Below, piece after piece: positions 24,582 through 37,396 of a stretch of DNA of 64,000 bases. Location: contig JAQFVV010000020.1 in the NCBI GenBank assembly GCA_028023455.1, positions 11,382,385 to 11,446,384 of the forward strand. The letters are read 5' to 3'. The DNA is from Epiperipatus broadwayi. Taxonomy: Eukaryota > Onychophora > Udeonychophora > Euonychophora > Peripatidae. Position 1 is the stretch's first letter. The number at the start of each line of letters is the position of its first letter. The translations under genes and the position numbers were made by a program. The notes under the pieces are model-generated. The model had not been told where the DNA came from, ran no database searches, and was given only the letters and a program-made list of their open reading frames with translations.

Positions 24582-26722
24582 ATGTCCAAATTGTTCAAAA
24601 TACTGTTTAACATCATCTAATGTAGTGGATGCAGACAAACCTCCAACGAAGATCTTTTTGGTTCGGGTAACCATCTAAAAAGAATAAACTTTCTAAGACG
24701 GAGTTGAATAATAGATTTTTAAAAAAAATACATAAATCGTGTTATGCTGGGCTGAAGAACTATATGACTAGGAAAAAAAAATTAGGCAATACTGTGTAAT
24801 GGGGTAAAAAAAAAAAACCATTTTAACTTACTGCAATTAATTAAAACTCTATGCCGATTAATGTTTTGTTTTTATTTTTAAGATAAATGTTTGTCAAACA
24901 TAAATGTGAGTGACATTTTTTCTTTGTAATTTTGAATTTTTATTTCATAAAATCACAATTTAATATATAGAACTAAAAATAATAGCCAAAAAAAAAAAAA
25001 AAAAGAATGGGCTGTGAATTAGTCAACATAGTTGTAAAGGAATGCTCCCGGCTCACAGGAAGTGAGGTAAATCAATCCCCCAACACATCACTCAATCAGG
25101 GAGCCATGTTTCAGCAACATTGCAATTGGGAATGATGCCTAGTTAAAATTTCCGATTGTGCTAAGTAACAGCTTAATCAATTGAAATCGGAGTATTAAAT
25201 CTCGACATTATTAATAAAAAAATTTTTTTACAAATATTTTAAAGCACTACGTCTAGTCTGACAGCCACAGCATCAAAAACCTTTACAATACCTTGGGGTG
25301 CGCTCGCTTCGGGAAGGCAACTTTTGGATCAATCTGTGGAAAACAAAGATAAAAGAAATGGATGAAAGTTGTTGTATTTATATTTAAATTGCGCAAGCAA
25401 ATAAAACTTTGTGGATTATTTACTTAGACTAAAATAAATTTGTAAATATTAGAACAAAAATATATAATACATTAAAATTTTTGAAGAAAATAATAATAAT
25501 AATATCTAACAATAATAAACCGGTTAATTCCCCATTATCATTAAATAGTTTATGACGTCACGAGTTTATAACAGTTTAAAATTTAAGTTTGACAAAAGCG
25601 TACAACAGCTTTACTAAAAACAAAAAAAAATTAATGAGTGTTTGAAATGTTAGTTTGTAATTCCCCATGCATGAAACGTTAAATCAAACTACATAAGCTC
25701 TTTCTAATAGCTAAAATTTACAGCAGGCTAGCAAGCACTGTCTATTGTGTTGAAAAGAGTGAAATCAACCTTACCTTTTTTCCATCTAACTCGTGTGTTC
25801 CGTTCGCTAATACTTTGTCTACGCTGGCCGGATCAGCAAATGTGACGAAGCCAAAGCCCCTGAGCAGGAAACAGTGCAGTTATTTGACCGTAGAACAGCC
25901 TGCGATCGATTGCATTGTTTACACTAAGAGAAAGCATCGTTCTAGCCAAAGCTTACACTACAGCATAGAGCTTAGGAGTTAACGTACAGAGCATACAAGG
26001 TCACCTCAAAACTAAAAACAATCATATGTAAATAATTTTATCAAACTAAACCTAGATGTTCCGGCTTAAGGCTGGGACATGTTAACAAAGAAACTCATGC
26101 TAAGAGCTGCTTTGTTTTCATCTCAATTTTACCAAAAAATGGCCGTAGTGTAGACTGTGCAGGCGGCATGGCTGCTCTACACAATCAATGAAACAGGTCA
26201 AAGTAAAATCTTACCGTGAACGTTTGGTGGTTGGATCCCTCATTACCATACATTCTGTAATTTCTCCAAATTTACTAAAATACTCCTTAAGGCCCTCTAA
26301 AAAAATACATGTATAAAATCAAATTACAATTCAAGAAAGATATCGATCTTTACAAAAGCATGTAGTGAAATATACTATGGCTATAAGGCATATAAAAGAG
26401 CCGAGATGCCATAACGTTTATACTTCAAAAGAATGTATTAAGCAGTAACTAACCTGGTGTCGTTTGCCAGCTTAACCCTCCTATGAACATCTTCCTGTGG
26501 GAGAGAAACATAGACAAGGTCAGATGGATTGTCAAGGCTCGGCATGGGATTCAGCAGCCATAACTCCAGTGGAGAGGAGCAGGCGGACGACTACCGGGAA
26601 ACAAATACAAAAAGCCATGTTCAACGGGTGCGAGAGTACAGCCGCTGCCATTCCACTTACCCGGGATCGTTAGGCACCTCATTAGGGCTTCCCGAAGAGG
26701 TTTGCTGGCTTTCGGGCTCCAT
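24582..26722 (-). CDS. msi: Musashi-family RNA-binding protein, 5' six coding exons (partial)
   Basis: Musashi proteins bind UAG-containing motifs in mRNA 3'UTRs through two RRMs and control translation in neural and stem cells. The coding exons are 26661-26722, 26454-26494, 26215-26296, 25775-25859, 25292-25333 and 24582-24674. All have GT/AG borders and consistent phase, and together they give 135 residues. The ATG at 26720-26722 has an in-frame TAG at 26753-26755. The first 20 residues are Ser/Asn/Pro-rich. RRM1 follows, with RNP2 (KMFIGGL, residues 22-28) and RNP1 (RGFGFVTF, 62-69). The linker contains the characteristic [15 protein letters not shown] (90-104). RRM2 opens with [16 protein letters not shown] (105-120) and reaches QYFEQFGH at residue 135, where a GTAAGT donor sits at 24581. 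The rest of RRM2 and the C-terminus are not in the window. The VTRTKK signature favours Musashi over DAZAP1 or hnRNP A/B proteins. Which vertebrate paralogue it resembles more (MSI1 or MSI2) cannot be told. Confidence 0.95.
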
Positions 26723-26759
26723 TTTGCTACACTGGAGACTACAGCTACTACACTAAAAG

Positions 26760-27240
26760 GAACTGAGAGCAATGGAGGCCGGCACGTGGGACTGCGAATA
26801 CTAACTGCTGGATCTACTTGCTATTGGCCCATCGTGGGTGGGCATTTCGCGCTTTTTGGCAAAGGCGCGAATATGACATGATTGATGTAATGTATTTCAT
26901 TTATGATTGGCTAATGAAATGTTGCCTAGATACCAAGACCAGTTTACATTGACGTCATAAAACATAGAAAGTAGACGACCCGCCTTTCCCGTTGAGCTTT
27001 ACAATCGACATATTACCGCCCTCAGGGACCCTCATTGGAGTATCTGCCAATCAGAATTCAAATCGCAATCGTCAGCGTCATTTGCCTGTCAGTCTTTCGT
27101 TAGAGCAGATGTCGACTGAGTGCACTCAGCACACTCTTTTTGGTCAAAAAAGGCGCGAGAGCTTGAAGAAATTTGTCCCGACGCAGTCCTTCATAGCTAC
27201 TGCAGTAACATCGTTACGACGCTAGCGCCAGCAATAGCTA
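26760..27240 (-). promoter_or_regulatory. Promoter-like region upstream of the Musashi ATG
   Basis: This stretch is richer in GC and CpG than anything around it. It contains inverted CCAAT boxes (ATTGG at about 26824, 26906-26910 and 27034), a forward CCAAT at 27047-27051, and a palindromic CRE, TGACGTCA, at 26950-26957. Two E2F-like motifs face each other, TTTCGCGC at 26845-26852 and GGCGCGAA at 26864-26871. No TATA box is evident. The transcription start cannot be fixed from sequence. A divergent transcript to the right is possible, but no plus-strand gene was seen. Confidence 0.55.
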
Positions 27241-30200
27241 AGATTAGTAGTCACAATCCTTTATATTTAACTACTAATGGAATATTATCTCCTATGACTT
27301 AGTGAACTTCACATCTGCGGACAATTTGGGTATACTACAATTATCTTCCACTGTTTGTAGATACTATGTAGTTTGTAGATTATTGTAGTGATTTGTAAAA
27401 CTAAACTGGCGCTTTTTCTTTTATTTCTGAGACTGTGTTAGAATTTAGATAATTAGACAAATGGGGCTTTTGTATTTTGCCGCATTTATCGCTATTCATT
27501 TATGTATTTAATTATGCTCGTTCAGTGTAATTATTATGTAAGTTTATTTTAAAACTAAAAACATTACGCAATTTGTATTTGTTGCGTAAATTCAAATGAA
27601 GCTCTGATTAAATTCAAAAGAAAATATTTGAGCTAAAATTGAGTTAAACTATTTTACATCATGTTGACGTTTATAATGCATCGTAAATAAGAAAAGCGGT
27701 TTTCCCAAAATCATCTGATCAATATCTAGGGTTTAATGGAATGTATTTTTCCTTGATTTACACTAATATTTTTAAATTAGCATTTATTTATTTTTAATTT
27801 CCCCCCCTGGGAAAGAGTACTTTTTTGTTAATTAATTTATTTTTTCATGAGATTTAACGAATAGTTTTGATTTTATTGTAAATTTATAAAAAAAAATATT
27901 TAAATTATATTTCATTTTTTCTTGTTTGTGAACTATAATTCATAATATAGTATTTTATTGAAAATATAATACTAGCGTAAATTATAGATAATATAATTAA
28001 TCTAAGCGTGTGCGCAGTCTAATTTTTTTAAAAAAAAAAAAAGCTATCAAAGTGAATTTGAATTTAATTTCATTTCCATAAGTAAATATAGCAATTCAAA
28101 TTCAAATTTGGAAAATGGAAAACTAACATTTGCTAATATTTGTACTATATTACCCCATTTTATGAAAATCTTATTTTACTCCTTATAATTAATTACTCGA
28201 TAAAAATTTAAAGCTAATTAAATTGTTTATTTTTAGGTAGCATTTTAAAATTATTTCTTTAAAACATGCATAATGTATTTAAATTCTAATACTGATATTA
28301 AAAAAAACAGTTGTAATATTTTTTTTTTTTTTTTATTATTGTTGAGGAAAAAAATAGGGATAGAAAAGCGGCTTTTATAGTTTCATTGAATGCATTACCT
28401 CAGAATGGATAGCGTCACGTGATTTGATCATTAACTCTTATAGTAAAACTTGGCGGTTCTCTGATAGTAAAAAAAAAAAAAGTGAAAGAGGTGAAGGGGG
28501 GCTTGTATTTAGTATTCCGAGTTGTGTTTACTATTCTGTAATTGTTGCCCCCGGAAAAAAAAAACTAATCATGTATGTATTCTAAAATTGTGTTGTGAAT
28601 TTAACAATATTTAATATTTTCCATCTAGTGTACGGTAGTTTAGTTGTAATAAAAGCCTATTTCACCTCACCGACGTCGGTGTTAAATTTAAACAACAATG
28701 CTTAAAGCTATTTTAATGTAAATATTACATTTGGATGAGACGAAAGATTCAATTCAGCAATTTAATAAATGGACTGAAAAGGCAATTTAAATTGTTTTAG
28801 TAGTTACAAAAAAAATCCAGATAATTTATTGCTTGTCAGAAAATTTTGTTGCTTTGAATCCCACTAAAAGTCATTTTTCCCATTAGATATTAATTACCTT
28901 TCTTTATTTACATTATTGATGTGGGACACGTAAAGACTTTCTATAGCTTACTCATAATCTCTATTTGTAGGGAAAAGAAAGGTCATTTTAAAAATGGGGG
29001 GGGGGGTAACTAAAGTCCCTCCCTTCCCTGATATTTTTTTTTTTTTAAAAGAAAAACCTTAAATAATAATACTGTAATAAAATCTATATTAATTAAAAGT
29101 CTTCAATATCTTTGAATGACTCAAAATTGTCTACGTTCATGCAATTTTAATTTATCTTGCATATAATTTGCTTTCTATTTTTGCACTTTAGTAGATATAT
29201 ATTTTAAGATATATACTTGTTTAAAGTAAGATTTTCATTAAACTGCTTATATATGGGTTTGCGGAAGTATGCACATATACCACAGGATGCCCAAACCATT
29301 ACTTTGTGTGATAAAAATTATAACTCTTTTCTATAAGAGACTATCCTAGGATTGCCAAAAAAAAAATTGAGAAATTAAAGGTGATAAACTATAATTTTTA
29401 AAAATGTATAATTAGTTGTTCAGGAGATCATATTATTTGAAAATCCAAGTGATAAATTTAGCATAAATAGTTTAATTTACCTGGTTATATTTTCTTCTTT
29501 TTTTTTTTTTTTTTAAAAAAAAATCAACTAAATTGCACATGGTTATTTTTTGAGGCGTCACGTGGCATTCAAATATCCGGGTAATAATTTGAATGCAATA
29601 ATTTATTTGATCAAACTGAAGGGGGATTTCAATTTACTTTCTGCATTTGTCATAATAGTCTAAATAATATAGTGCATGGCAAATTAGAACTACTTCTATA
29701 TGTAATATTTTAAACCCCATTTATTTCAGTTTAATGAAACTTTTCATGTGTATTGTATTAATAACTGACCAATCACAATTTCTTATTTATTTATTTTTTT
29801 CCCAATCAATAAATACTAAATGTTCACCTAGATGTTGTACATCAATGACTATATTCTATTAAAACTCTAGTGAAGAAACATTTAATGGGGGGAAATGGTA
29901 GCAATCAGTATTACACATTTTGAAAAATCAGGTACAATTATCATTTCATAACTTTCAAAAACCTTCACTTCATAATTTCTGAATTAATACATAAAAATTT
30001 ATTTCATTATCTTTTCATCTAATATTTTCACTTTTTTGCAGACTTTATCAAGAGTGTATTAATATAATTTTATTTTAAAGCCTATCATATTTTTTAAAAA
30101 TGGAAGAAATAGCTATCTTGACAACATATATGAAATCCATATAATTCAACAACTAATTTATTTTTATCAATTATCCTTATTAGTATTTTATTTTACAGTG

Positions 30201-30535
30201 TTTAAATTGATTAAAAAATTTAAAATATATTATAATTAGTTAAAACTTTGCCATCTATTCAATATTCATGAATCTAAAGGTCTCTTGCTAGTTAGTATTG
30301 TCATTAGTTAGGCCAGTATCTGAAGAACAAAGTAGGATAATACCACTCATAATGTGTTGTGTGTTATCTGTGTACCATTACTAATAGTTGAATGTATTTG
30401 AAAAATTTAAATATAGTTTGAATTTTTTTTTAAAACATTCAACAGTTAATATTAGATGGTGGAAATAATCCAACATATAATTGCAACTAACAACATCATC
30501 ATTACAAATTTTCAGACAAATATTCTTATATATGT
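27241..30535. other. AT-rich upstream intergenic DNA
   Basis: Homopolymer tracts (G-run near 28996, A/T runs) but no gene or known repeat. Confidence 0.5.
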
Positions 30536-30755
30536 TATATATAGAGCTCGCAAATAAGCTCTTAACAAGCTTTGCAGAATATCTCTAACCCCAGACCGGC
30601 CTCACTGAGGAAGCCAGTAGCAGAAACCGGTCTGGGATTGAGGATATTATGCAAAGCTTGTTAAGAGCTTATTTGTGAGCTCTATATATAATATTTGTAA
30701 TACAAGCTTGTTAGATTAAGTCATGTGACATATGACTTGATTTCTTTGTAATCCT
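30536..30755 (+). repeat. Family B foldback repeat, copy 2
   Basis: The left arm (30541-30598) and right arm (30628-30700) are inverse copies over about 70 bp (agctcttaacaagctttgca / tgcaaagcttgttaagagct). The hammerhead is at the fold and the catgtgacatatgacttgatt tail lies to the right. Confidence 0.82.
30600..30638 (+). ncRNA. Hammerhead ribozyme, family B, core intact
   Basis: Core CUGAGGA (30605-30611; G at the freely variable position 7), stem II GC-CAGUA-GC (2 pairs), GAAA (30623-30626), palindromic stem III ACCGGU, and C30632 as the cleavage base. Stem I CUCA/UGGG has 4 pairs. The stems are weaker than in family F, so activity is uncertain. Confidence 0.68.
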
Positions 30756-31560
30756 TATATATATATAAATAAAGGCATGTTTTTTTAAGTTTTTAAATTG
30801 ATTTAAAGAATGGAAAAATAAAATATTATGCAAAGAAATGTTTGATTTTTAAAAAGATTAAATTATATGGTTTAATTGTCATGGATAATAATTGCATTAT
30901 TAAATTGATTCATTTTCATGTGTGATATCAAAATATAATATCTATTTTTTTTTCCAATTTAAAAATATAGTATATATAATAATATTAGTATATTCTTGAT
31001 AAAGGCTATTTTAAAAAATGGTTGAAATATTAGGAAATAAAAAGTTTATGTAATAATTTTCATATATTTTAGTAATTCAGAAGTAATAAATTTAAGGTTT
31101 TTACAGAAAATATAGATAAATAAGATTTCAGGTTGGTTGACTTAACATTTCTATTTTTTGATAAACTTGCTTATGAATAGAATCCAGATGGAAATGATCA
31201 TTCTCTTCTTAGGTCTTCACCATCAAATTTCAATTTACTTTAGAAAATGAAAATCCTAATTATATTATAAAAAAATTATTTATCGCTCAGTAATTAATAA
31301 GTTTGAGCACTGAAAATGATATAGCAAATCTATAATCTATAGAACTTTGAGATCCAAAGTCTTGCCACTCACCACTACACTGAACCACATAGAACATGTT
31401 TTAAAGAATACTTTTAGGGATTCTTTTTTGAAACAGGTATTATGTATTGAACTACTCAGAATCAGCTTTGTTAAGACAATATCATTATAAATTAGTAAAT
31501 GATCAGTTGCTCAGGTCATGTGATTGAAGTTGGAGCATCCGATTGTTTTATATAATATAC

Positions 31561-32007
31561 CAGGGGTGGCCAACAAGTCGATCGTGATCCACTGGTGGAT
31601 CGCAAAGCCAATTTTGGTCGATCGCGAAGCCAATCTGTTGGGTAATGAGTAAAACAAATTAAGTCAAGATTTTCAAGTTTTTTTGTTATTTTGTTTTCTA
31701 ATTTTTTTTCAATTCTAGATAGGTGAGTCTATTAAGTCGTATCATTATTGAAAATATTTTTAATCTTGACTTAATGTAGCTAATTTGAATTAATAAACAT
31801 TGTTAATAATTACTCATATTGCTTTAATTCTCCTGGACATGAATTTTTTGCCGCGTTAAATAATTATTTTTTACATAAGTAGATATATAAAAATAGTATT
31901 ATTTCACACCTTCCTCCACTTAGACTATGTCTATGACAACAAGTCGATCGCAGCACATTTTTAAAATAAAAAGTAGATTTTATGAACACAAAAGTTGGCC
32001 ACCCCTG
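31561..32007. mobile_element. Non-autonomous hAT element, CAGGGGTGGCCAAC type
   Basis: Perfect terminal inverted repeats, CAGGGGTGGCCAAC and GTTGGCCACCCCTG, are flanked by the 8-bp duplication TAATATAC (31553-31560 and 32008-32015). There are three copies of tcgatcg near the ends. No transposase is present. Confidence 0.9.
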
Positions 32008-32024
32008 TAATATACTGTATACTC

Positions 32025-32330
32025 CTTAATTAACACTTTACAAAACAAATTTAACATATGATGTATTTCTTCTTATTTACAGTTTCAACTGCCCTATAAT
32101 TATCATCAGAGCTCTTTTAAACTTTACTATAGCTACCCCATGCAATTTTAACATATGATTTATTTCTTCTTACTTACAGTTTCAACTGCCTTGCAGTCAT
32201 CATCAGAACTTTTTTAAAGTTTAAGAGTTCTGATGATGACTGCAGGGCAGTTGAAACTATAAGCAAGAAGAAATAAATCATATGTCAAAATTGCATTGTA
32301 AAGTCTTAATTAAGGAGTAGATGGTATATA
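32025..32330. repeat. Family E foldback repeat, copy 1
   Basis: The inverse arms carry actccttaattaacacttta and catatgatttatttcttctt. The innermost arms are AGTTTCAACTGCC...CATCATCAGAACT and its inverse around a short loop (32207-32229). An extra partial arm sits at 32085-32115. Relatives are at 36361 and 58206. Confidence 0.78.
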
Positions 32331-32643
32331 TATAATATAATCAATGCAAATAAGGAGAAGAAGTGGAAAGAAATTTTAGTCAAGCAATCATCACTGGATT
32401 AACTACTCATTCTTTTAATTGTACTCAACTCAAAATTCATTGATCTGTTAAATTTGAAAACTATTTTTTTTTAAAATGAAAAATGAGAATGTCAGTATAA
32501 GCAAAAATTGGAAAATGAAGTAATCTTGTTGACTTAATATGAAATTCATTTAAAAGGAGTATTTAAAATTTGGTTAATATAATTATGATAAATGCTACTA
32601 CAAGAGAAGGCATTCAAATCATTTTTATTTTAAATGGTCTCCA

Positions 32644-32684
32644 TCCCCAGACCGGTTTCGACCTATGGGTCTCTTCAGTGAGGA
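32644..32684 (-). ncRNA. Hammerhead ribozyme, family F, complete
   Basis: Minus strand: stem I UCCUCA/UGGGGA (6 pairs, one G-U), CUGAAGA (32678-32672; A at the variable position 7), stem II GACC-CAUA-GGUC (4 perfect pairs), GAAA (32659-32656), and palindromic stem III ACCGGU. Cleavage is predicted 3' of C32650. This is the best-formed single hammerhead in the window. No larger repeat around it was recognised. Confidence 0.85.
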
Positions 32685-33503
32685 GTTGGGACATTAGATC
32701 TAAAAAACCAACTCAAAATTTATTATGGTTAAATGGAACATAATATTAAACCATAATTGGATTATTTTTGGCTATTGTTAGTTAATTTGAGGTGATACTA
32801 AAAAAAATCCACAGTTTTCTAATCTGTATCCAACAGGATGATAATGAACTCAGATGACTTCATTACATTATCTGGCAAATGATAGATCCACATACTAAAC
32901 CAGACCACTTTCTTTAAGGTTTTTTTTCCCCCCTTTTGTTCTATATTTCAAATATCAATAATTATTTCCTAGTATATGATCATCAAATAGTCTTTTCCTA
33001 CTTCTTATTTTTTTATAGCTCTTTTGCTTCTACATACTTGCACAATTCGTTTCTCATCTAATTTCCTCAAAAAAAAGTATTTTTTACTTCTACTGCACTA
33101 ATATTTTTTTTTCCATTCTTCCCTAGTTCTATGTCTTTAATGCCTCCATTATTGTTTTCTTCTGCAAAATTATCTATGTCTGCCTTATATAAAACTATAT
33201 ATCAAATAAAACATTTAACATACTGTTTTATTAGATCTAAATTTAAAAGTCCATACAATTTCAATTTAGGATATAGAAGCTGTACTAATGCCAGAGTTTT
33301 TTTTTTTTAAAGAAAATTTCATTATTATATTTTTTATAAAACATCACATATAAATTTAGGGAAAAAATATATTAATATAAGAAAAAAAAATTTTCATGTC
33401 TTAGATATGAGGGAAGTTTGCTACTTATGAAAATGAAGCATTGATAATCATTTATAATGTTATTTGTAGAAACAAAGTTAAAGGTTTTCTTTATTATCTA
33501 AAG

Positions 33504-33680
33504 CTCAACCTGTGGGTTGCGACCCCTTTGAGGGTCAAACAACCCTTTCACAGGAGTCACATAACCATTGGAAAACACATATTTTGATTCATAACAATAG
33601 CAAAATTACATGTTGGGGGTTACCACAACATAAGGAACTGTATTAAAGGGTCGTGGCGTTAGGAAGGTTGAGAGCCACTG
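33504..33680. mobile_element. SPIN-like hAT element, copy 1
   Basis: It reads CTCAACCTGTGGGTTGCGAC, then accattggaaaacaca, and ends GGTTGAGAGCCACTG. These words and their order match the non-autonomous SPIN hAT family. The first few bases are lost. The flanks atctaaag/atctaaac (33496-33503 and 33681-33688) look like an 8-bp target duplication with one change. Confidence 0.82.
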
Positions 33681-34979
33681 ATCTAAACTGACAAAAACTT
33701 AAATAATCTAAAGTAAAATTACAATAAGTTAATATATTTAAACATTGGCAAAATTAGACTACTATGTAGAAAAAAATGATTTTGTGTTATTCCGAATGGA
33801 TAACTTTCTTGTCTCGATTTCTATTTATCAAGAGGTATATTATTTTCTATTATTATTTCACTTCCAGTTGAAAGTATCTCAATTTCTTTTTTATATCACG
33901 CCAGTAGACTTTATCTTGTCCTTCTCACTTGACAACTTTTACTATAATCTTGAAAGATGCAGTTTAAGATTTCATTTGACCATATCTCATTGCTCCTAGC
34001 ATCATTATCAACCTAGATTCATTTTAAATGTTATACTGTTTTTGATGATAATTTGTTGTTCTTTTGTCCATGATTTTTATTTTTGAGTTTTTCTTCTAAC
34101 ATATATATATATATCTTACTATGCCATTGTCTTAATGTATTTATTTATTATTAAGAATCTAGGTCTCGGAGTTAAAAGTAAGCACTGATGAAACATATTC
34201 CTAAAAAAAAAAATTCCTTTTCAAACACAAACATATTTTCAGCCAAATTTAATTATATTATTAAATTTCATCTATTATATTTCTCCATTTGTATAATAAT
34301 TTGGACAAAATATTTATAGCTGTTAATTTCTTATAATTCATTTCAGTCAATCTTTAATATTTCTTTTTTGAAAAGCTAGGGGTTTTTTTTGGCATTCACT
34401 TTTAATTAGTATTCTTTTAAACTGTTAGCTCTTGTAATATATTTTGCAACACTGAAATATATTCTTAAAAATATATAATGCTATTTTTTTCTTTGCCTTA
34501 TGCATTGCAGAAAGTCAGTGTTAGTCATTAATAACTTCAAAATATTAGTGATAGAGTTATTAGGTAAGCTAATGTGATTTGTACATTTTTTAACACTGCT
34601 ATTGCAAAATAAAGGTCTCTCCAATAGCCCTTCATAGAGGAACACAGAAGGAGAAGACTGCAATTGCAAATGGTAAGGAATTAAGCATCTTTTATCTGTA
34701 TTTTATCTTCTAATCAAGAGTAGCAAGATGTCAATAAGCTGACAAGGACTGAATAAGCAGTTGGATACTTGAAAGAAAAATTCCAAACCTATTGAAAAAA
34801 ATGTTTGAATTTACTCAATTCGAATTCAGATCATAGTCTTGGCATATAGATGTGTTTTCATTGCACTGTGAATTTTATTTATTTTTTCCTAAAGGTCATA
34901 TTTTATAAAAGGAGAAAAAAGCAAAATTAAAATTTGAATGTTTAGAAAAGATATAAAAGGTCTATAGGGGATTATAAAG

Positions 34980-35050
34980 GGGCCTAGTGATATAATAGTT
35001 AGTATATCTATCATGTCATGACTTGATGCTTGAAGTTGGTTAAATAAATC
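34980..35050 (+). repeat. Possible second tRNA-like SINE family
   Basis: CTAGTGATATAATAGTTAGT resembles a tRNA A-box, and GAAGTTGGTTAAATAAATC a decayed B-box. A similar string is at 12718-12790 (ttgtggcataatgattaata). Too eroded to be sure. Confidence 0.3.
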
Positions 35051-35424
35051 TTAGAAATATTTTTTAGACTATAAGTAGGCTTTTATATATACATTATTTA
35101 ACTGAGAAGCTTTTGAAATCTTTAACCCTGGGTTAGCCACTCTACCAATGCTCTAAAATGCACAATCAATGGACGTAGTTGAGTTTGTAAAAAATAAAAA
35201 TATTCAGGGTATATATAAATACATTGTGTTTTAGTATGGTAATATAGAGAATGAATTAAAATTTTAGCAAATTTTTTTTTAATAGTTTTTAAACCGATAT
35301 AAATAGCAAAAACAATAAAAATTTATCATATATATTTCTAAAAAAAATGACCGTGGGACATTTTAAAAGTCATACTATGGTGAAATATTAGATAACTAAA
35401 GACCCTAATTAATGCCATAACTCT

Positions 35425-35532
35425 TCAAGCGTTGTTAGCCGAGAGGTCAGCGCAGCCGCCTTGCAAGCAAGAAGTTGTTTGCAGACAGTTGTGGGTTCGC
35501 TTCCCGGCCGATGCTATGACGTGAAAAAAAAA
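35425..35532 (+). mobile_element. tRNA-derived SINE, copy 4
   Basis: TCAAGCGTTG, an A-box-like TAGCCGAGAGGTCAGC, an insertion of about 20 bp in the variable region (gcaagaagttgtttgcagac), B-box GGGTTCGCTTCCC, and an A tail. The flanking actctt on both sides may be the target duplication. Confidence 0.78.
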
Positions 35533-36360
35533 ACTCTTTAAAATGCAAATTTATGACTATTTCTTTTCTTTGCAATAAAAAACATAACAGATATATATAT
35601 CTTCTGAAAAAGAAAATTGTCCTTTTAAACTACATGTTTACCTTTTTAAAAAGCTATAAATATGAAAATATACGACTTATTTTATAATTTTATTTTTAAG
35701 TAATAATAATAATCAAAAGATTAATTATTCAGGAAGCCATGTAATTTTTAGGCAGTATGTGATAAAAAGTTCATTTACATTTAAAAATATTTACAACTGT
35801 TTAAATCATACTATTGGAGAAGTCTTTAATTTGATTTGGGCTATTTAAAGTCCATATAACCTTAAAATGCAAGCAATTTGAGTTTTATTAGATTACATGT
35901 ATCAAAGAAAACCCTTACATTGTTTCCTGGTGAAAGAATTAACTCAAGATAAATAATAGAGGTGATGGAGATTTTCAATTCAGCTCTAAACAAAGTATAT
36001 TTATTGGTAGTAAACCAAAAATTCACTATTGGGACAAATAGATTTTATTCAAGAGTTGCAAGATACAGCATAAGGATTAGTATTTAAACAGTGTTGACCA
36101 ATATCACCTAATTTGTAAGAGTCTTTCTTGTGATCTAATAAATTCTTAAGTCTAATTTTTTGCTAACTAGTTTATGTCTAGGTTTCTAATGGAATATTTA
36201 CAAGGAATTTTTATTTTTTATAGCTTCAGTAAAAACTTATTGTGGGTGGATAAATAAATAACTATTTCAGCATAGTTCAGGATATCAGAAATGTCACTGA
36301 CAATATTATACAATGGGATCAATTAATAACTTCCTTATTGCATTACCAAATGTATACCAT

Positions 36361-36612
36361 ATAATGCTAAATCATCGATGCACTTTATTACTGTTACACA
36401 ATGCTATATTTACCACCCTCTTTTACAGTTTGCAATTTTGATTGTCCCAGAAATCTTCTTCAGAACTTTTATATCTTCTAACTTCAACTGCTAAATTCAA
36501 AATTTCTTTTTTGAAGTTCTGAAGAAGATTGCTGGGGCAATCAAAACTGTAAAAGAGGATAGTAAATAAAGCATTGTGTAACAGTAGTAAAGTGCATGGA
36601 TGATTTAGTATT
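36361..36612. repeat. Family E foldback repeat, copy 2
   Basis: Inverse arms of about 105 bp: from TAATGCTAAATCATCGATGC inwards through ctgttacacaatgct and ttttacagttt, with the matching inverse from 36512 to 36612. The inner stem is GATTGC/GCAATC. Confidence 0.78.
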
Positions 36613-37217
36613 ACATAGGATCAATTAACATAGAAAAAAATTCTATCTTTAAAAACCAAACATTATTTAGTGATATTTGCAACACAGACTATTTTTTATT
36701 TGTTGCAGAATTTAGAAAGATAGAATGGAAAGGTGCACAAACTAAAAACTCACATTTTTAGTATAGTCTTAAATCCAATCCATATAACATAATTAGTGCA
36801 CTATGCAAACAATATACTAATTTTTTAGCCTTTAAACAGTCTTATTCCCCTACCTCTGTTGCAAGCATTGCTAAGTTTATGATGATTATCAGTCAAAAGC
36901 ATACTAAACACTTCAGTCTTGTTAATTTTAATAAAACTTTGCTTTTAATACAGTTCTTTGCATTTATGTGTGTGTGTAACATTTAACAGAATTGAAAGAT
37001 TTAATAAAGCCATGAATCATTCTATTTTATTTTTTGTGTGTGTTAAAAGATAAGTAACTTTTTAAAAAAAATTCATGTGCTAATGTCACTGACATGATGT
37101 CATTGATTTTTAGTATAAAATTGAAATAGATATTGTAATAATTTACAAGTTAATCAAAAATGCCATTCGCAATTAGATAAGTGAGAAGTCCATTTCTATC
37201 TCTCTGATGGTTTAGTG

Positions 37218-37396
37218 CAGCAGTTCTCAACTTGTGGATTGCAAACCCTTTGAGGGACTTGCACAGGGGTCGCCTAAGACCATTGGAAAACATTTTTCAA
37301 TTCATAACAGTATCAAAATTAAAAGTTGGGAGTCACCACAACATAAGGAACTGTATTAAAGGGTCGCAGCATTAGGAAGGTTGAGAGCCACTACTG
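37218..37396. mobile_element. SPIN-like hAT element, copy 2
   Basis: It starts CAGCAGTTCTCAACTTGTGG and contains GGGGTCGCCTAAGACCATTG and GTCACCACAACATAAGGAAC. It ends AAGGTTGAGAGCCACTACTG, flanked by the exact 8-bp duplication GTTTAGTG (37210-37217 and 37397-37404). The match to the SPIN pattern is close, with no transposase. Confidence 0.88.

Noticed and set aside
26529-27302. Open frames on both strands around the Musashi promoter
   Set aside because: They arise from the GC-richer sequence near exon 1. The correct frame is set by splice phase and the RRM1 match.
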